Below are positions 8,636-17,732 of a stretch of 64,000 nt of DNA, piece after piece. The number at the start of each line of letters is the position of its first letter. The first letter of the stretch is position 1. The stretch lies in contig WGLS01000004.1 of NCBI GenBank assembly GCA_016125455.1, forward strand, positions 186,001-250,000, given 5' to 3'. Under the pieces are notes generated by a model. It was not told the DNA's origin. It ran no database searches and was given only the letters and a program-made list of their open reading frames with translations. Source of the stretch: Alphaproteobacteria bacterium (lineage in GTDB: Bacteria > Pseudomonadota > Alphaproteobacteria > Caulobacterales > Parvularculaceae). The position numbers and the translations under genes are program-made.

Positions 8636-11137
8636 ATGCGATCGGCTTGTCTAGCGGTATTGGTGATTTTTTGCGGCGTGACGGCATGCGCGCCGGCGAC
8701 AGATGGCGCGCCGGAACCAAAGCCAGGCTTGCCCACTGGCCTTAACGACAGCGCGGACACCTTGTTCCCGGTCGCCCTTACCGATGATGGCAAACTGTTT
8801 GTCGCTTTCGACGCACCCGCGGACGATGGCGTCCTCGGACGCTTTATCCACACTGCGGGGCTTACTGCAGGCTTGGGGTCGAACCCGGTAGGGCTGGATC
8901 GAGGTCTCGGCGACGCAGGGCGGATTGTTGCGTTCAGGCTGGTCGGTGGCAAAGTGCTTATAGAGCAAGAAAACTGGGAGTATCGCGCGAGCGCCGAAAA
9001 CCCGGCCGAAAAGCTTGCGGTGCGCAACTCCTTCGCGTCGTCAATTCTCTGGAGCGGAAAGGCTGAAGACAATGCGCCAGCTGGTCGCGTTGTCGTCGAC
9101 CTCGCCAGTTTCGTTGCCAGCGACGCCATGGGCGTTGGCGCCCGTTTGAAGGAAGCCGGACAGGGTAACTATTCATTCGACAAGGACCGGTCTTTCGTTG
9201 AGCGCGGCGGCGTTCTCCAGTTTCCGGACAATATAGAGATTGATGCGGCCATCACGTTCGCGGCCGCCGAAGCGGGCGACGAAGTCGCGCAAGTTGCGGC
9301 GGACGGTCGATCATTCACGTTGCGGCTGCATCACTCATTTGTCCGATTGCCTGCCGATGGCTTTGTGTCGCGCGATTTCGATCCGCGAGTCGGCGCGATC
9401 GACATGTCCTACCTTGATTTCAGCGCGCCGCTTGGCGGGCAGATCGAGCAGGCCTTCGCTCGCCGGTTTCGACTTGAGCGGGAGGATCCGTCCGTCGAAA
9501 AGGGCCCGGCGAAAAAGCCGATCGTCTTCTATGTCGACAACGGCGCGCCTGAGCCAATTCGGTCCGCTTTGGTCGAAGGCGCCTCGTGGTGGGCCGACGC
9601 GTTCGACGCCGCCGGGTTCGAGGACGCCTACCGCGTCGAGATCTTGCCCGAAGACGCCCACCCGATGGATGTCCGATACAACATCATTCAATGGGTTCAT
9701 CGACAGACCCGGGGATGGTCTTACGGGGGTGGCGTCGCCGACCCCCGAACTGGCGAAATGCTGAAAGCACGCGTCATTCTCGGGTCACAGAGGGTGCGAC
9801 AGGACCGGATGATCTTCGAAGCGCTCGGCGGCGTGGAAAAGACGGGCACCGGCGAACCGGACGATCCGCTTGAGTTGTCGCTTGCGCGCATTCGACAGCT
9901 CGCCGCCCACGAGGTTGGCCATACGCTTGGCTTTGCGCACAATTTCGCCTCGAGCACGAATGATCGCGCATCGGTTATGGATTATCCCGCGCCGCTGGTT
10001 CGTCCGACAGCGGATGGCGGCCTTGATTTCTCTGACGCGTACGGCGTCGGCGTTGGCGATTGGGACAAGTTCGCCGCGACTTGGCTTTATGCGGCTTTCC
10101 CGGATGACGCCGACGAACAGGCAATGCTCGAGGCGCTCGTCGATGATGCCTATGCCCGCGGGCTCCGGTTCGTCGATGACGCGCACGGACGGTCGACGGG
10201 CGCGGCGCACCCTTATGGTTCGGTCTGGGACAATGGCGCCGATCCAATTGCGGTGCTCGACGAGACCATGACCGTTCGCGCCAGGGCGCTCGCCAAATTC
10301 GGCGAACGCGTCTTGAAGAACCAGGAGCCGACCTCAAGACTGCGCGAAGTGATCGTGCCGCTCTATCTCTACCATCGCTATCAGACGGCCGCGGCCGCAA
10401 AGGCGCTTGGCGGATTTGAGTTTCGTCACGCAACGAAAGGCGACGAAAACGCTGTTGGCGCGCCAGTCGCCGGCGATCGGCAGCGGGCGGCCCTTGCGGC
10501 GCTCCTGCGCACTTTGGACCCTCGAGCGCTGTCCTTGTCGCCGGACGTCATCAATCGTCTGACGCCGACGATCGACGCAGGTTACGGATGGGCGAGCGCG
10601 CGCGAACAGTTCGATGGTGAAAGCGGTGAAATGTTCGACCTCTCGTCGGCGGCGGACGCCGCGGCGACGTTGACGCTCTCGGCAATTTATCATCCCGCCA
10701 GGATTGCCCGGCTCGTGGAAACCGAGCGGTTCGACGTTGACGCGCCGACGCTGGAAGAAGTCTTTCAGTCGACAGAAACCGCGGTGTTCCGGGGCGACGG
10801 ACCGGATACGGCGGCGTTGGTTTCGCGGATCGTGCAGGCCCGTTTCGTCGCCGTGATGATCGAACTTGCGGCGGCGTCGACTTCACCTGAAATTGCCGCG
10901 CGCACGGATGGATATCTGCGCGCCATGCGATCGCGATTGCGTCCTGGACTGATTGACGGCCCTTCGCAGGATCGCGCATTCCGTGAATGGCTGGTGTCGC
11001 GGATCGAAGCTCACCTGTCGCGTCCGGCGCCCAGCGCGTCGCCGACGCTGCGCGCGACGGACGCGCCTCCGGGAAGTCCTATCGGCGCCGGCGGCATGGA
11101 ATCCTGCTGGCATTGCGACGCGATCAAGAGGAAATGA
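8636..11137 (+). CDS. Lipoprotein zinc metalloprotease (DUF5117/DUF4953 type)
   Basis: An 833-residue exported protein. The signal ends in a lipobox (VTAC, Cys18), so it should be lipid-anchored. The catalytic motif HEVGHTLGFAH at 425-435 is a perfect HExxHxxGxxH metzincin-type zinc site, followed by a Met-containing SVMDYPAP turn, as expected for the Met-turn. The flanking sequence, including IEIDAAITFAAAEAG, YVDNGAPEPIRSALVEGA and YNIIQWVHRQTRGWSYGGGV, matches zinc-dependent metalloproteases annotated with DUF5117 and DUF4953. Its stop overlaps the nitrilase start, so the three genes to 12701 appear to form one translation-coupled unit. Substrate unknown. Confidence 0.9.
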   Translation: MRSACLAVLVIFCGVTACAPATDGAPEPKPGLPTGLNDSADTLFPVALTDDGKLFVAFDAPADDGVLGRFIHTAGLTAGLGSNPVGLDRGLGDAGRIVAFRLVGGKVLIEQENWEYRASAENPAEKLAVRNSFASSILWSGKAEDNAPAGRVVVDLASFVASDAMGVGARLKEAGQGNYSFDKDRSFVERGGVLQFPDNIEIDAAITFAAAEAGDEVAQVAADGRSFTLRLHHSFVRLPADGFVSRDFDPRVGAIDMSYLDFSAPLGGQIEQAFARRFRLEREDPSVEKGPAKKPIVFYVDNGAPEPIRSALVEGASWWADAFDAAGFEDAYRVEILPEDAHPMDVRYNIIQWVHRQTRGWSYGGGVADPRTGEMLKARVILGSQRVRQDRMIFEALGGVEKTGTGEPDDPLELSLARIRQLAAHEVGHTLGFAHNFASSTNDRASVMDYPAPLVRPTADGGLDFSDAYGVGVGDWDKFAATWLYAAFPDDADEQAMLEALVDDAYARGLRFVDDAHGRSTGAAHPYGSVWDNGADPIAVLDETMTVRARALAKFGERVLKNQEPTSRLREVIVPLYLYHRYQTAAAAKALGGFEFRHATKGDENAVGAPVAGDRQRAALAALLRTLDPRALSLSPDVINRLTPTIDAGYGWASAREQFDGESGEMFDLSSAADAAATLTLSAIYHPARIARLVETERFDVDAPTLEEVFQSTETAVFRGDGPDTAALVSRIVQARFVAVMIELAAASTSPEIAARTDGYLRAMRSRLRPGLIDGPSQDRAFREWLVSRIEAHLSRPAPSASPTLRATDAPPGSPIGAGGMESCWHCDAIKRK

Positions 11138-12081
11138 GCCGCGGCAAGGTCACTGCGTCAGTCGTTCAGGCCGGCTCATTCCTGTTCGATACGCCTCGGA
11201 CAATGGCCAAACTCCACGATCTTGCTGCTGATGCCGCCCGCTGCGGCGCGCAAATCGCCGTTTTCCCGGAGGCTTTTATCGGTGGGTATCCGAAAGGTGC
11301 GCACTTTGGCGCGCCTGTCGGGTCCCGCTCCATGGAAGGGCGTGAATTGTTCAGGCTGTATGCGGATGGCGCGATCCTTGTTCCGGGACCGGAAGTTGAT
11401 GCCATCGCTACCCTTGCCGGCGAACTGAAGATGGACCTCGTGGTCGGCGCGATCGAACTCGATCCCGTCACCCGCGGCACTCTGTATTGCACTGTCCTGT
11501 TTTTCTCTGGCGACGGCCGGTTTCTCGGCAAACGGCGGAAACTGATGCCGACAGCCGCCGAACGGGTGATCTGGGGGCAGGGCGACGGTTCGACGCTCGC
11601 GGTCGCGCAAGGCCTTTGCGGCCGCATTGCCGGCGTCATTTGCTGGGAAAACTACATGCCGGCCTTGCGGATGAGCCAGTACGCGCAGGGAGTCGACTTC
11701 TACTGCGCGCCAACCGTCGATGATCGCGAAAGCTGGACGTCGGCCATGCGCATGATTGCGCTTGAAGGCAGATGCTTTGTCCTGTCCGCTTGCCAGCATT
11801 TGCCAACCATCGCGATTCCGCAGGAAGTGCTTTCGATGCGGATTGACCCGCCGCCCGAGGTACTAATCGCTGGCGGCAGCCTTATTGCGTCGCCAATGGG
11901 CGAAATTCTCGCTGGGCCCGCGCGCGACTGCGAAACGATCCTCACCGCTGAACTCGACCTAGACGATATCACGCGCGCCCGAATGGATTTTGACGCCGCA
12001 GGCCACTACGCTCGGCCAGATGTCTTCAAGCTGGTCGTCAACGACAAAGTGCAAGCGCCGACAACCCTGACATCAACATGA
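11134..12081 (+). CDS. Nitrilase
   Basis: A 315-residue carbon-nitrogen hydrolase. The Glu-Lys-Cys triad is complete: Glu46 in VFPEAFIGGYPKG, Lys136 in GKRRKLMPT and Cys170 in ICWENYMP. The GYPKG and CWEN forms are typical of true nitrilases (aliphatic or arylacetonitrile), giving the carboxylic acid and ammonia. I chose ATG 11134 because it overlaps the metalloprotease stop (ATGA) and is preceded by AAGAGGAA; a longer upstream frame is inside the protease gene. It overlaps the downstream methyltransferase by 4 bases. Confidence 0.9.
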   Translation: MSRGKVTASVVQAGSFLFDTPRTMAKLHDLAADAARCGAQIAVFPEAFIGGYPKGAHFGAPVGSRSMEGRELFRLYADGAILVPGPEVDAIATLAGELKMDLVVGAIELDPVTRGTLYCTVLFFSGDGRFLGKRRKLMPTAAERVIWGQGDGSTLAVAQGLCGRIAGVICWENYMPALRMSQYAQGVDFYCAPTVDDRESWTSAMRMIALEGRCFVLSACQHLPTIAIPQEVLSMRIDPPPEVLIAGGSLIASPMGEILAGPARDCETILTAELDLDDITRARMDFDAAGHYARPDVFKLVVNDKVQAPTTLTST

Positions 12082-12701
12082 ATCCCTATCGCCGATACAT
12101 AGAGCCTGCGCTCGTTGAGTGCGCCTGCGGCCTGAAACCCATATCGAGGCAGCGTCAAAAGATTGTGCCGCGCGCTACTGGCGTCGTCCTCGAAATCGGA
12201 TTTGGCGCGGGCCAGAACCTGCCCTTTTACGATGCGTCGAAGGTGGACAAGCTTTTCGCTCTGGAACCTTCGGAACTGATGCGCCGTCGCGCAAGCAGGC
12301 GCCTTGCAGCGAGTCCGCTGTCGATTGAGTTTCTGGATCTGCCGAGCGAGGAAATTCCGCTTCCGGACGGATCGATTGACGCGGTGCTCGTAACGTACAC
12401 GCTTTGCACGATCCCGGATGCGTTGACGGCGCTTGCCGGCATGCGGCGCGTCCTGAGGCGCGGAGGGGTTCTGCACTTTTGCGAGCATGGCGCGGCCCCG
12501 GATCGCGACGTGCGCAAATGGCAGGACCGGTTCAACGGCATCTGGGGCGCGATCGCTGGCGGCTGCAATCTCAATCGGAACGTGCCCGAGCTATTGCGAG
12601 CAGGCGGTTTTGACGTCCAAGACCTCAAGACGATGTATTTGCCGTCGACGCCGAAGGCGCTCGGCTTCAACTATTGGGGATCGGCGACCGCGCGCCCTTG
12701 A
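12078..12701 (+). CDS. Class I SAM-dependent methyltransferase (METTL7-like)
   Basis: A 207-residue Rossmann-fold methyltransferase with motif I VLEIGFGAGQN at 37-47, an acidic LEPSE loop after strand 2 and VTYTLCTIPDALTAL near the motif II/III region. The C-terminal FNGIWGAIAGGCNLNR segment matches the METTL7/phospholipid-methyltransferase-like group. The ATG overlaps the nitrilase stop by 4 bases, so expression is coupled. Substrate cannot be inferred; no signal peptide is present. Confidence 0.85.
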   Translation: MNPYRRYIEPALVECACGLKPISRQRQKIVPRATGVVLEIGFGAGQNLPFYDASKVDKLFALEPSELMRRRASRRLAASPLSIEFLDLPSEEIPLPDGSIDAVLVTYTLCTIPDALTALAGMRRVLRRGGVLHFCEHGAAPDRDVRKWQDRFNGIWGAIAGGCNLNRNVPELLRAGGFDVQDLKTMYLPSTPKALGFNYWGSATARP

Positions 12702-12762
12702 TGCCGGACCGATGAAGCCGTCCGCGTTGCTGGCCTCGTCGATCGCCGGGAACGCTCGCCGG

Positions 12763-14361
12763 TCAACCGCGCAACATCTCCCGGGCGCAGTTGTGGCCAG
12801 GCGCCCCGGTGACGCCGCCGCCGGGGTGCGCGCCCGATCCGCACAGCCATAGGCCGTCAACTGGCAGGCGATACCCGGCGGCGCCAAGGGTTGGCCGCGC
12901 GGAGAACATCTGGTCAAGAGAGAGGCGTCCGTGAAAAATGTCGCCGCCGACCAGGCCGAACTTGCGTTCGAGGTCGAGCGGCGAATGTATCTGCATACCG
13001 ACGATCAGCTCGCGCAGGCCTGGCGCATAGGATTCCACTGTGGAAATGATCGTCTCGACAGCGTCCTCGCGCGCTTCGTCCCAGCTGCGTCCAATGGCGA
13101 GGTCCGGGTCGAAATGCTGGCAAAATAAACTGGCGACGTGCTGTCCACCCGGCGCCAGCGTGTCGTCCAGGGTTGAGGGGATCAGCATCTCGATGACCGG
13201 CTCGCGAGACCACCCATGCATTCTTGCGTCAAGGTATGCGCGTTCAAGGTAGCCGACCGATGGTCCAATGATTATGCCGGCGCGATGATGCTCCGCGGCG
13301 CCGTCTGTTGGCAGCGCGGTAAATTGTGGAAGTCCCGAGAGCGCGAGATTCATCCTGAACGACGCCGATCCACAGGCGTAGTGCGTCATCCGGTCCCTGA
13401 ATACTTTGCCCTTTGGCGGCAATCCGGCGGCCGGCAATAGATCGAGCGCGAGCCGCTTCGGGTTCGCGTTGCAGACGACCGCGTTCGCGCGCATGGTTCG
13501 CCCATCGACCATTCGTACGCCAATTGCGCGTCCGCCTTCGATTAGGACCTCTGCGACTGCGGCGCCGGTGAAAACCTTTGCGCCGCGCGCCTCCGCGCTC
13601 CGGCGCATGGCCGTCGTGATGGCGCCCATGCCGCCAATTGCATGACCCCATTGTCCCTTTTCGCCATTCACCTCCCCGAAGGCGTGGTGCAGTAGAACAT
13701 AGGCAGTGCCCGGCGTGGATGGCGCGGCGTAGCTGCCGACGATGCCGTCAAACGCGAACGCCCCGATGATCGCTGGATGGCGAAAATAGCGCCGCAGGAA
13801 CGCCTCGGCGGAGACGGTGAAAAAGTCGAAGACCAGCCGTTGCCTCGCCTCGGGAAGCCGTCGCAGACGGTTGCCGGTTTTCAAGGCGCGCCAAGCATCC
13901 CTGAGGCCGCCGCCAAGGTTCGGCGGCGTTTCCATCGCAAGGTCCCGGATGACGTCGGCGACGTCGCCAATGTCCGAGGCATACCGAGGCAGCGCATCGG
14001 CATCATCTGCGGAAAGGCGGGCGAACTCGTCCCGGTTGCGATCCGCATCGAACGTCAGTTTCAGGTAGTCGCCGGGACGCTGACCAAGCGGCCAGAAATT
14101 CGAAATTTCGCGGCGGACAATCCGCAGTCCGTAGGCGTGTAGATCAAGATCGGCGATGACCTTCGGGTTCAGCAGGCTGACGGTGTAGCTGGCAGTGGAA
14201 TTTCGAAAGCCGGGCGCGAATTCTTCGGTAACGGCCGCGCCGCCGACGACGTCACGGGCTTCAAGAACGATCACTGATTTTCCTGCGGACGCCAGGTAGG
14301 CAGCGCAGGTCAATCCATTGTGACCGGCGCCGATGATGATGACCTCTGCGTCATTCGGCAT
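12763..14361 (-). CDS. FAD-dependent oxidoreductase, PYROXD2/phytoene-desaturase-like
   Basis: A 532-residue flavoprotein. The dinucleotide-binding GAGHNG lies at 11-16 with the partner acidic residue in VLEARD, followed by VVGGAAVTEEFAPGF, a hallmark of the CrtI/PYROXD2 family. The C-terminal FAD segment DGLWLCGSGAHPGGGVTGAPGHN supports this. The PYROXD2-like branch is common in non-carotenogenic bacteria; no crtB, crtE or crtY is nearby, so a carotenoid role is not supported. It converges on the methyltransferase gene and appears monocistronic. Confidence 0.85.
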   Translation of the reverse strand: MPNDAEVIIIGAGHNGLTCAAYLASAGKSVIVLEARDVVGGAAVTEEFAPGFRNSTASYTVSLLNPKVIADLDLHAYGLRIVRREISNFWPLGQRPGDYLKLTFDADRNRDEFARLSADDADALPRYASDIGDVADVIRDLAMETPPNLGGGLRDAWRALKTGNRLRRLPEARQRLVFDFFTVSAEAFLRRYFRHPAIIGAFAFDGIVGSYAAPSTPGTAYVLLHHAFGEVNGEKGQWGHAIGGMGAITTAMRRSAEARGAKVFTGAAVAEVLIEGGRAIGVRMVDGRTMRANAVVCNANPKRLALDLLPAAGLPPKGKVFRDRMTHYACGSASFRMNLALSGLPQFTALPTDGAAEHHRAGIIIGPSVGYLERAYLDARMHGWSREPVIEMLIPSTLDDTLAPGGQHVASLFCQHFDPDLAIGRSWDEAREDAVETIISTVESYAPGLRELIVGMQIHSPLDLERKFGLVGGDIFHGRLSLDQMFSARPTLGAAGYRLPVDGLWLCGSGAHPGGGVTGAPGHNCAREMLRG

Positions 14362-14489
14362 CGTTCATGTCCTTTCGACATCGTTAGCGACGAGTTGCCG
14401 CAAATGTTTGAATTGGGTCAGTTCACGTTTCCAGTGCTTTACGGCCAACAGTTAGGTTCCGCGATGCAGCAACCTATCAGGCCTTCGGT

Positions 14490-14912
14490 ATGTCAGCCGT
14501 CCTTCAACTTCGTGAGGAAGACCGACTCGACCGGGCGTCGGCCGCGCCGCCGCCGAGGATGCGCCCGCAGCGCGAACAGCGTGAAGCGAATTCGCTGACG
14601 GCGCCGTTGGCGACGCCATGCCCGGCTGAAAGGCGGGATATAGCGGTCACTGACCCGACTTGCTGGCTCGCAACCCGTTTGGCCGTCTCTCGTGTACTTG
14701 CTGACGGCGCGCGGTTGAAGATCGGACTCACGGCCAGCGGCGTAAGGGCCTATTCCGCGATAGACCGTCTCACCGGCGATGTTGTGAGGGAGTGGACAGA
14801 GTCGGCGTTCCTCGAACTCGTTCGAGGCGTCCGTCAGGATGTTGCGGCGGATGTCGAGGCTGGCTTAATTCTAGCGGCCGAGCTTGACCAGGGTTCTGTC
14901 GCGCGCGGATGA
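14490..14912 (+). CDS. Small protein with a FlaG-like segment
   Basis: A 140-residue protein. The C-terminal half (about 75-120) reads LKIGLTASGVRAYSAIDRL then TGDVVREW, which resembles the LRFSVDxxTGxxVVKVIDxxTGEVIRQIP core of FlaG flagellar proteins. The N-terminal half is Arg/Ala/Pro-rich and looks disordered. The ribosome site is weak, so the true start could be internal. No flagellar gene is close. The match is pattern-level only; it could also be an unrelated hypothetical protein. Confidence 0.45.
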   Translation: MSAVLQLREEDRLDRASAAPPPRMRPQREQREANSLTAPLATPCPAERRDIAVTDPTCWLATRLAVSRVLADGARLKIGLTASGVRAYSAIDRLTGDVVREWTESAFLELVRGVRQDVAADVEAGLILAAELDQGSVARG

Positions 14913-15025
14913 GGTGGACGCCATGTAAGCGAACGCCAGACGACCATGCGCCGCAAGACGGTTGCTAACGAATTAGTCGTAGAATCGGCAGCTTAATCCC
15001 TTCAGGAAACTGGCGGGAGGCGCAG

Positions 15026-15520
15026 ATGGAGCACATTGTGCTCACTATCGTGCCGCGACATGCGGCGGAGCGCGTGCGCCAAAGCGCGTTGCCGGACCGA
15101 AGCGGACCGCACCCTGTCGATGGCGAACTGCTTGACGACATCATTTCCTATGCCGGGCGGCGCGATGAGCTTGTTCTCCTTGATCCCGCCCTTGATGAGC
15201 CCAACTTCGAGCTTGCTGGTATTACTCCCCATGCGGATGTGATCTTCGTTGAACCCGACGCGGAAGGCGGCCTCGTCAATAAGATCATCGACGACTATCC
15301 GGACCTGAGCGCCGTCCATCTCATGGCGGCGGCCGCACGAGGCGCCGAGCGGCGGTTCCTGTCTCATGACGGCCAGTCATTCACGCGCGATCCCGACCTT
15401 CTGATCGCGCGGCTAGTTGCGACAGTGCAGCGTCGCTTGATGACCAGAGGGTCGGTCCTGATTGAGAGGCGCGCAACGCGCCGCATGGCCTGGCTGGTCG
15501 CGCCCATCGACGCAGCCTGA
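15026..15520 (+). CDS. Hypothetical protein with a degenerate DUF4347-like core
   Basis: A 164-residue protein preceded by a strong GGGAGG ribosome site. Residues 45-110 follow the DUF4347 layout: a strand ELVLLDPAL, then LAGITPHADVIFVEPDAEGG, IIDDYPDLSAVHLM and an Ala/Gly turn. The usual HIISHG motif is replaced by VHLMAAAARG, so any peptidase-like function would be lost. DUF4347 normally sits in large surface proteins; a stand-alone version is unusual. The assignment rests on pattern resemblance. There is no signal peptide. Confidence 0.5.
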   Translation: MEHIVLTIVPRHAAERVRQSALPDRSGPHPVDGELLDDIISYAGRRDELVLLDPALDEPNFELAGITPHADVIFVEPDAEGGLVNKIIDDYPDLSAVHLMAAAARGAERRFLSHDGQSFTRDPDLLIARLVATVQRRLMTRGSVLIERRATRRMAWLVAPIDAA

Positions 15521-15541
15521 GGCGCACGGCATAGTCGCCCA

Positions 15542-17182
15542 ATGACACGCCAGACCGCCGCCCGCCATCTTGTCGACTCGCTCGTCATCAATGAGATCAC
15601 CCACGTGTTTTGCGTGCCGGGCGAAAGTTACCTGCCGGTGCTCGATGCCCTCTACGACGTGCGCGATCGAATCCAGCTTATCTCATGTCGGCATGAAGCG
15701 GCGGCCGCCAACATGGCTGAGGCCTATGGCAAGCTCACCGGACGCCCGGGCGTGTGCATGGTGACGCGCGGGCCAGGCGCGACGCAGGGCGCCGTCGGCG
15801 TCCATACGGCGTTCCAGGACTCCACGCCGATGATCTACCTGATTGGCCAGGTCGCCAGGTCGATGATGGACCGGGAGGCATTCCAGGAAATAGATTACCG
15901 CCAGTTCTTTGCGTCTACGGCAAAATGGGCGGGTCAGATCGATCAGGCGTCGCGCGTGACCGAGTACATGCACCGGGCATTTGCGACCGCCATCAACGGC
16001 CGCCGCGGCCCTGTCGTGCTCGCCCTGCCGGAGGATATGCTGGCCGAGGAAGCGGACGCGCCCGCGCCCCTTCGCGTCGTCGAGACGCCGCCGGCCGCGG
16101 GACCCAAGGCGATGCTTCAGTTCGAGAGGCTGTTGCGGGAGGCGCGGCGCCCATTGTTGCTAGTGGGCGGCGGCGGCTGGAGCCTGCTTGCCACGGAGCG
16201 GCTCAAGACCTTTGTTCAGGATACGGGCTTGCCGGTCGCCGCAACGTTCAGGTCAAAGGACCTTATCGACAATTGCCACCCGAATTATATCGGCGATGTT
16301 GGGATTGCGCCAAATCCGGCGCTGGCCGATCGCATCCGCGCCAGCGATCTTCTGATTGCCCTCGGGCCGCGACTGGGCGAAATGACGACGTCCGGATATG
16401 AACTCATCCGGGCGCCCAATCCTGAACAGGGTCTGATTCATATCCATCCCGGGGCTGATGAACTTGGCCGCGTTTATTGGGCGGACGTGGCGATCAACGC
16501 CTCTCCCGACCGCTTCCTTGTCGAAGCCAATCGGCGGCGGCGCGACCCGAACGCAGCATGGGCGACGCAGGCGCACGAAGGCCACGAGGCCTACCAGGCG
16601 TTTTCCACGCCCATCGAAGTGAAAGAGGGCGTGAACCTTTCGTCCGTGTTCGGGCAGCTCGGCGATCTTGCTGGCCCGAAGGCGATAATCTGCAATGGGG
16701 CAGGAAACTACGCCGCCTGGCTGCACCGGTTTCATCGGCACCGAGGTTACAAGACCCAGCTGGCGCCGACTTCGGGCGCAATGGGCTACGGTTTTCCGGC
16801 TGCACTTGCTGCGAAGGCGGCGCAACCAGACCGGACGGTGGTCTGCGTCGCCGGAGACGGATGTTTTATGATGGCGTCGAATGAACTTGCGACGGCGATG
16901 CAGTACAATCTTCCTGTCATTGTCCTCGTCGTGAATAATGGGTCATACGGAACGATTCGCATGCATCAGGAGCGGGACTATCCTGGTCGCATTTCCGGCA
17001 CAAATCTCGTAAATCCGGATTTCAAGGCGTATGCGGAGAGCTTCGGCGCCCATGGCGAACGAGTCGCAAATGACGACGCGTTTCCTGACGCATTCGAGCG
17101 TGCGCGGAAGAGCGGCAAACCAGCAGTCATCGAACTTGTGACCTCAGCGCGCGAAATCGCGCCGGGCCGACGTTTGGGGTGA
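15542..17182 (+). CDS. Thiamine diphosphate-dependent enzyme, acetolactate synthase-like
   Basis: A 546-residue member of the ThDP enzyme family with the three domains in order. Glu52 in SCRHEAAAANMAEAYG is the cofactor-activating glutamate; GDG at 438-440 with the later VVNNGSYG makes the ThDP/Mg motif; a middle FAD/ADP-fold-like domain spans about 190-330. It resembles acetolactate synthase large subunits, but no small regulatory subunit (ilvH) or ilv gene is adjacent, so a catabolic 2-oxoacid decarboxylase/carboligase role is possible. Only 21 bases separate it from the preceding gene. Confidence 0.85.
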   Translation: MTRQTAARHLVDSLVINEITHVFCVPGESYLPVLDALYDVRDRIQLISCRHEAAAANMAEAYGKLTGRPGVCMVTRGPGATQGAVGVHTAFQDSTPMIYLIGQVARSMMDREAFQEIDYRQFFASTAKWAGQIDQASRVTEYMHRAFATAINGRRGPVVLALPEDMLAEEADAPAPLRVVETPPAAGPKAMLQFERLLREARRPLLLVGGGGWSLLATERLKTFVQDTGLPVAATFRSKDLIDNCHPNYIGDVGIAPNPALADRIRASDLLIALGPRLGEMTTSGYELIRAPNPEQGLIHIHPGADELGRVYWADVAINASPDRFLVEANRRRRDPNAAWATQAHEGHEAYQAFSTPIEVKEGVNLSSVFGQLGDLAGPKAIICNGAGNYAAWLHRFHRHRGYKTQLAPTSGAMGYGFPAALAAKAAQPDRTVVCVAGDGCFMMASNELATAMQYNLPVIVLVVNNGSYGTIRMHQERDYPGRISGTNLVNPDFKAYAESFGAHGERVANDDAFPDAFERARKSGKPAVIELVTSAREIAPGRRLG

Positions 17183-17230
17183 TATGCGCCGGGCCTTGTC
17201 GGATGGCCGCCGCAACACTGACCAACTCGG

Positions 17231-17497
17231 CTATTGAGACATGTCGCCCGGACGCTCGGCGCTGTCGAAGCCGTGAACCAGCCGACGTCCCTCGCGCGTC
17301 GGTTCACCGGCTGCGTCCATCCAGTTTCGCTGCATGGCGAACTCCCGCAGCGCGTCGTCATTGCTGCTGGCGTTGAGCAGGCGCAGGAACCTCAGGATGC
17401 GCTTCCCGACTTCGACATCATTCAAGGCGGCTTCTTCGCCCGAAACTTGCGGCGCCCGATTGGGTTGGGAGCTTGCCCGGCTTGGCGTTTCCTGCAT
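17231..17497 (-). CDS. Small hypothetical protein
   Basis: An 88-residue soluble protein. I start at ATG 17497, which has AAGGA 8 bases upstream; an in-frame GTG lies six codons earlier. The N-terminal third is Ser/Gln/Pro-rich; the rest (EVGKRILRFLRLLNASSNDD, then DALREFAMQRNWMD and PTREGRRLVHGFD) looks like a small helical fold with a winged-helix flavour. I do not recognise a family. It converges on the ThDP enzyme gene. Confidence 0.5.
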   Translation of the reverse strand: MQETPSRASSQPNRAPQVSGEEAALNDVEVGKRILRFLRLLNASSNDDALREFAMQRNWMDAAGEPTREGRRLVHGFDSAERPGDMSQ

Positions 17498-17732
17498 GTT
17501 TCGCGTCCTTTTCACGCGATAATTCGAATTTAGTTAGTGTGAATGCCAACGCCAGAACAACTTTCTGCTATATGAACGCCATACTGTCATAAACGAAGGA
17601 TTGATCAACCCGCCGCCGCGAGGAAACTCTCCGGCCGATCTGGACGATAGAAAATTGCGCGGAACATGATATCCGGTGCGGATCCGAAAAAGCGGGCGGC
17701 ACGCCCGTATCGCCAGGGAGCAACAACTGAAC

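Noticed and set aside
12763-14361. Carotenoid biosynthesis locus around the phytoene-desaturase-like gene
   Set aside because: The sequence fits the PYROXD2-like branch and no other carotenoid gene is present.
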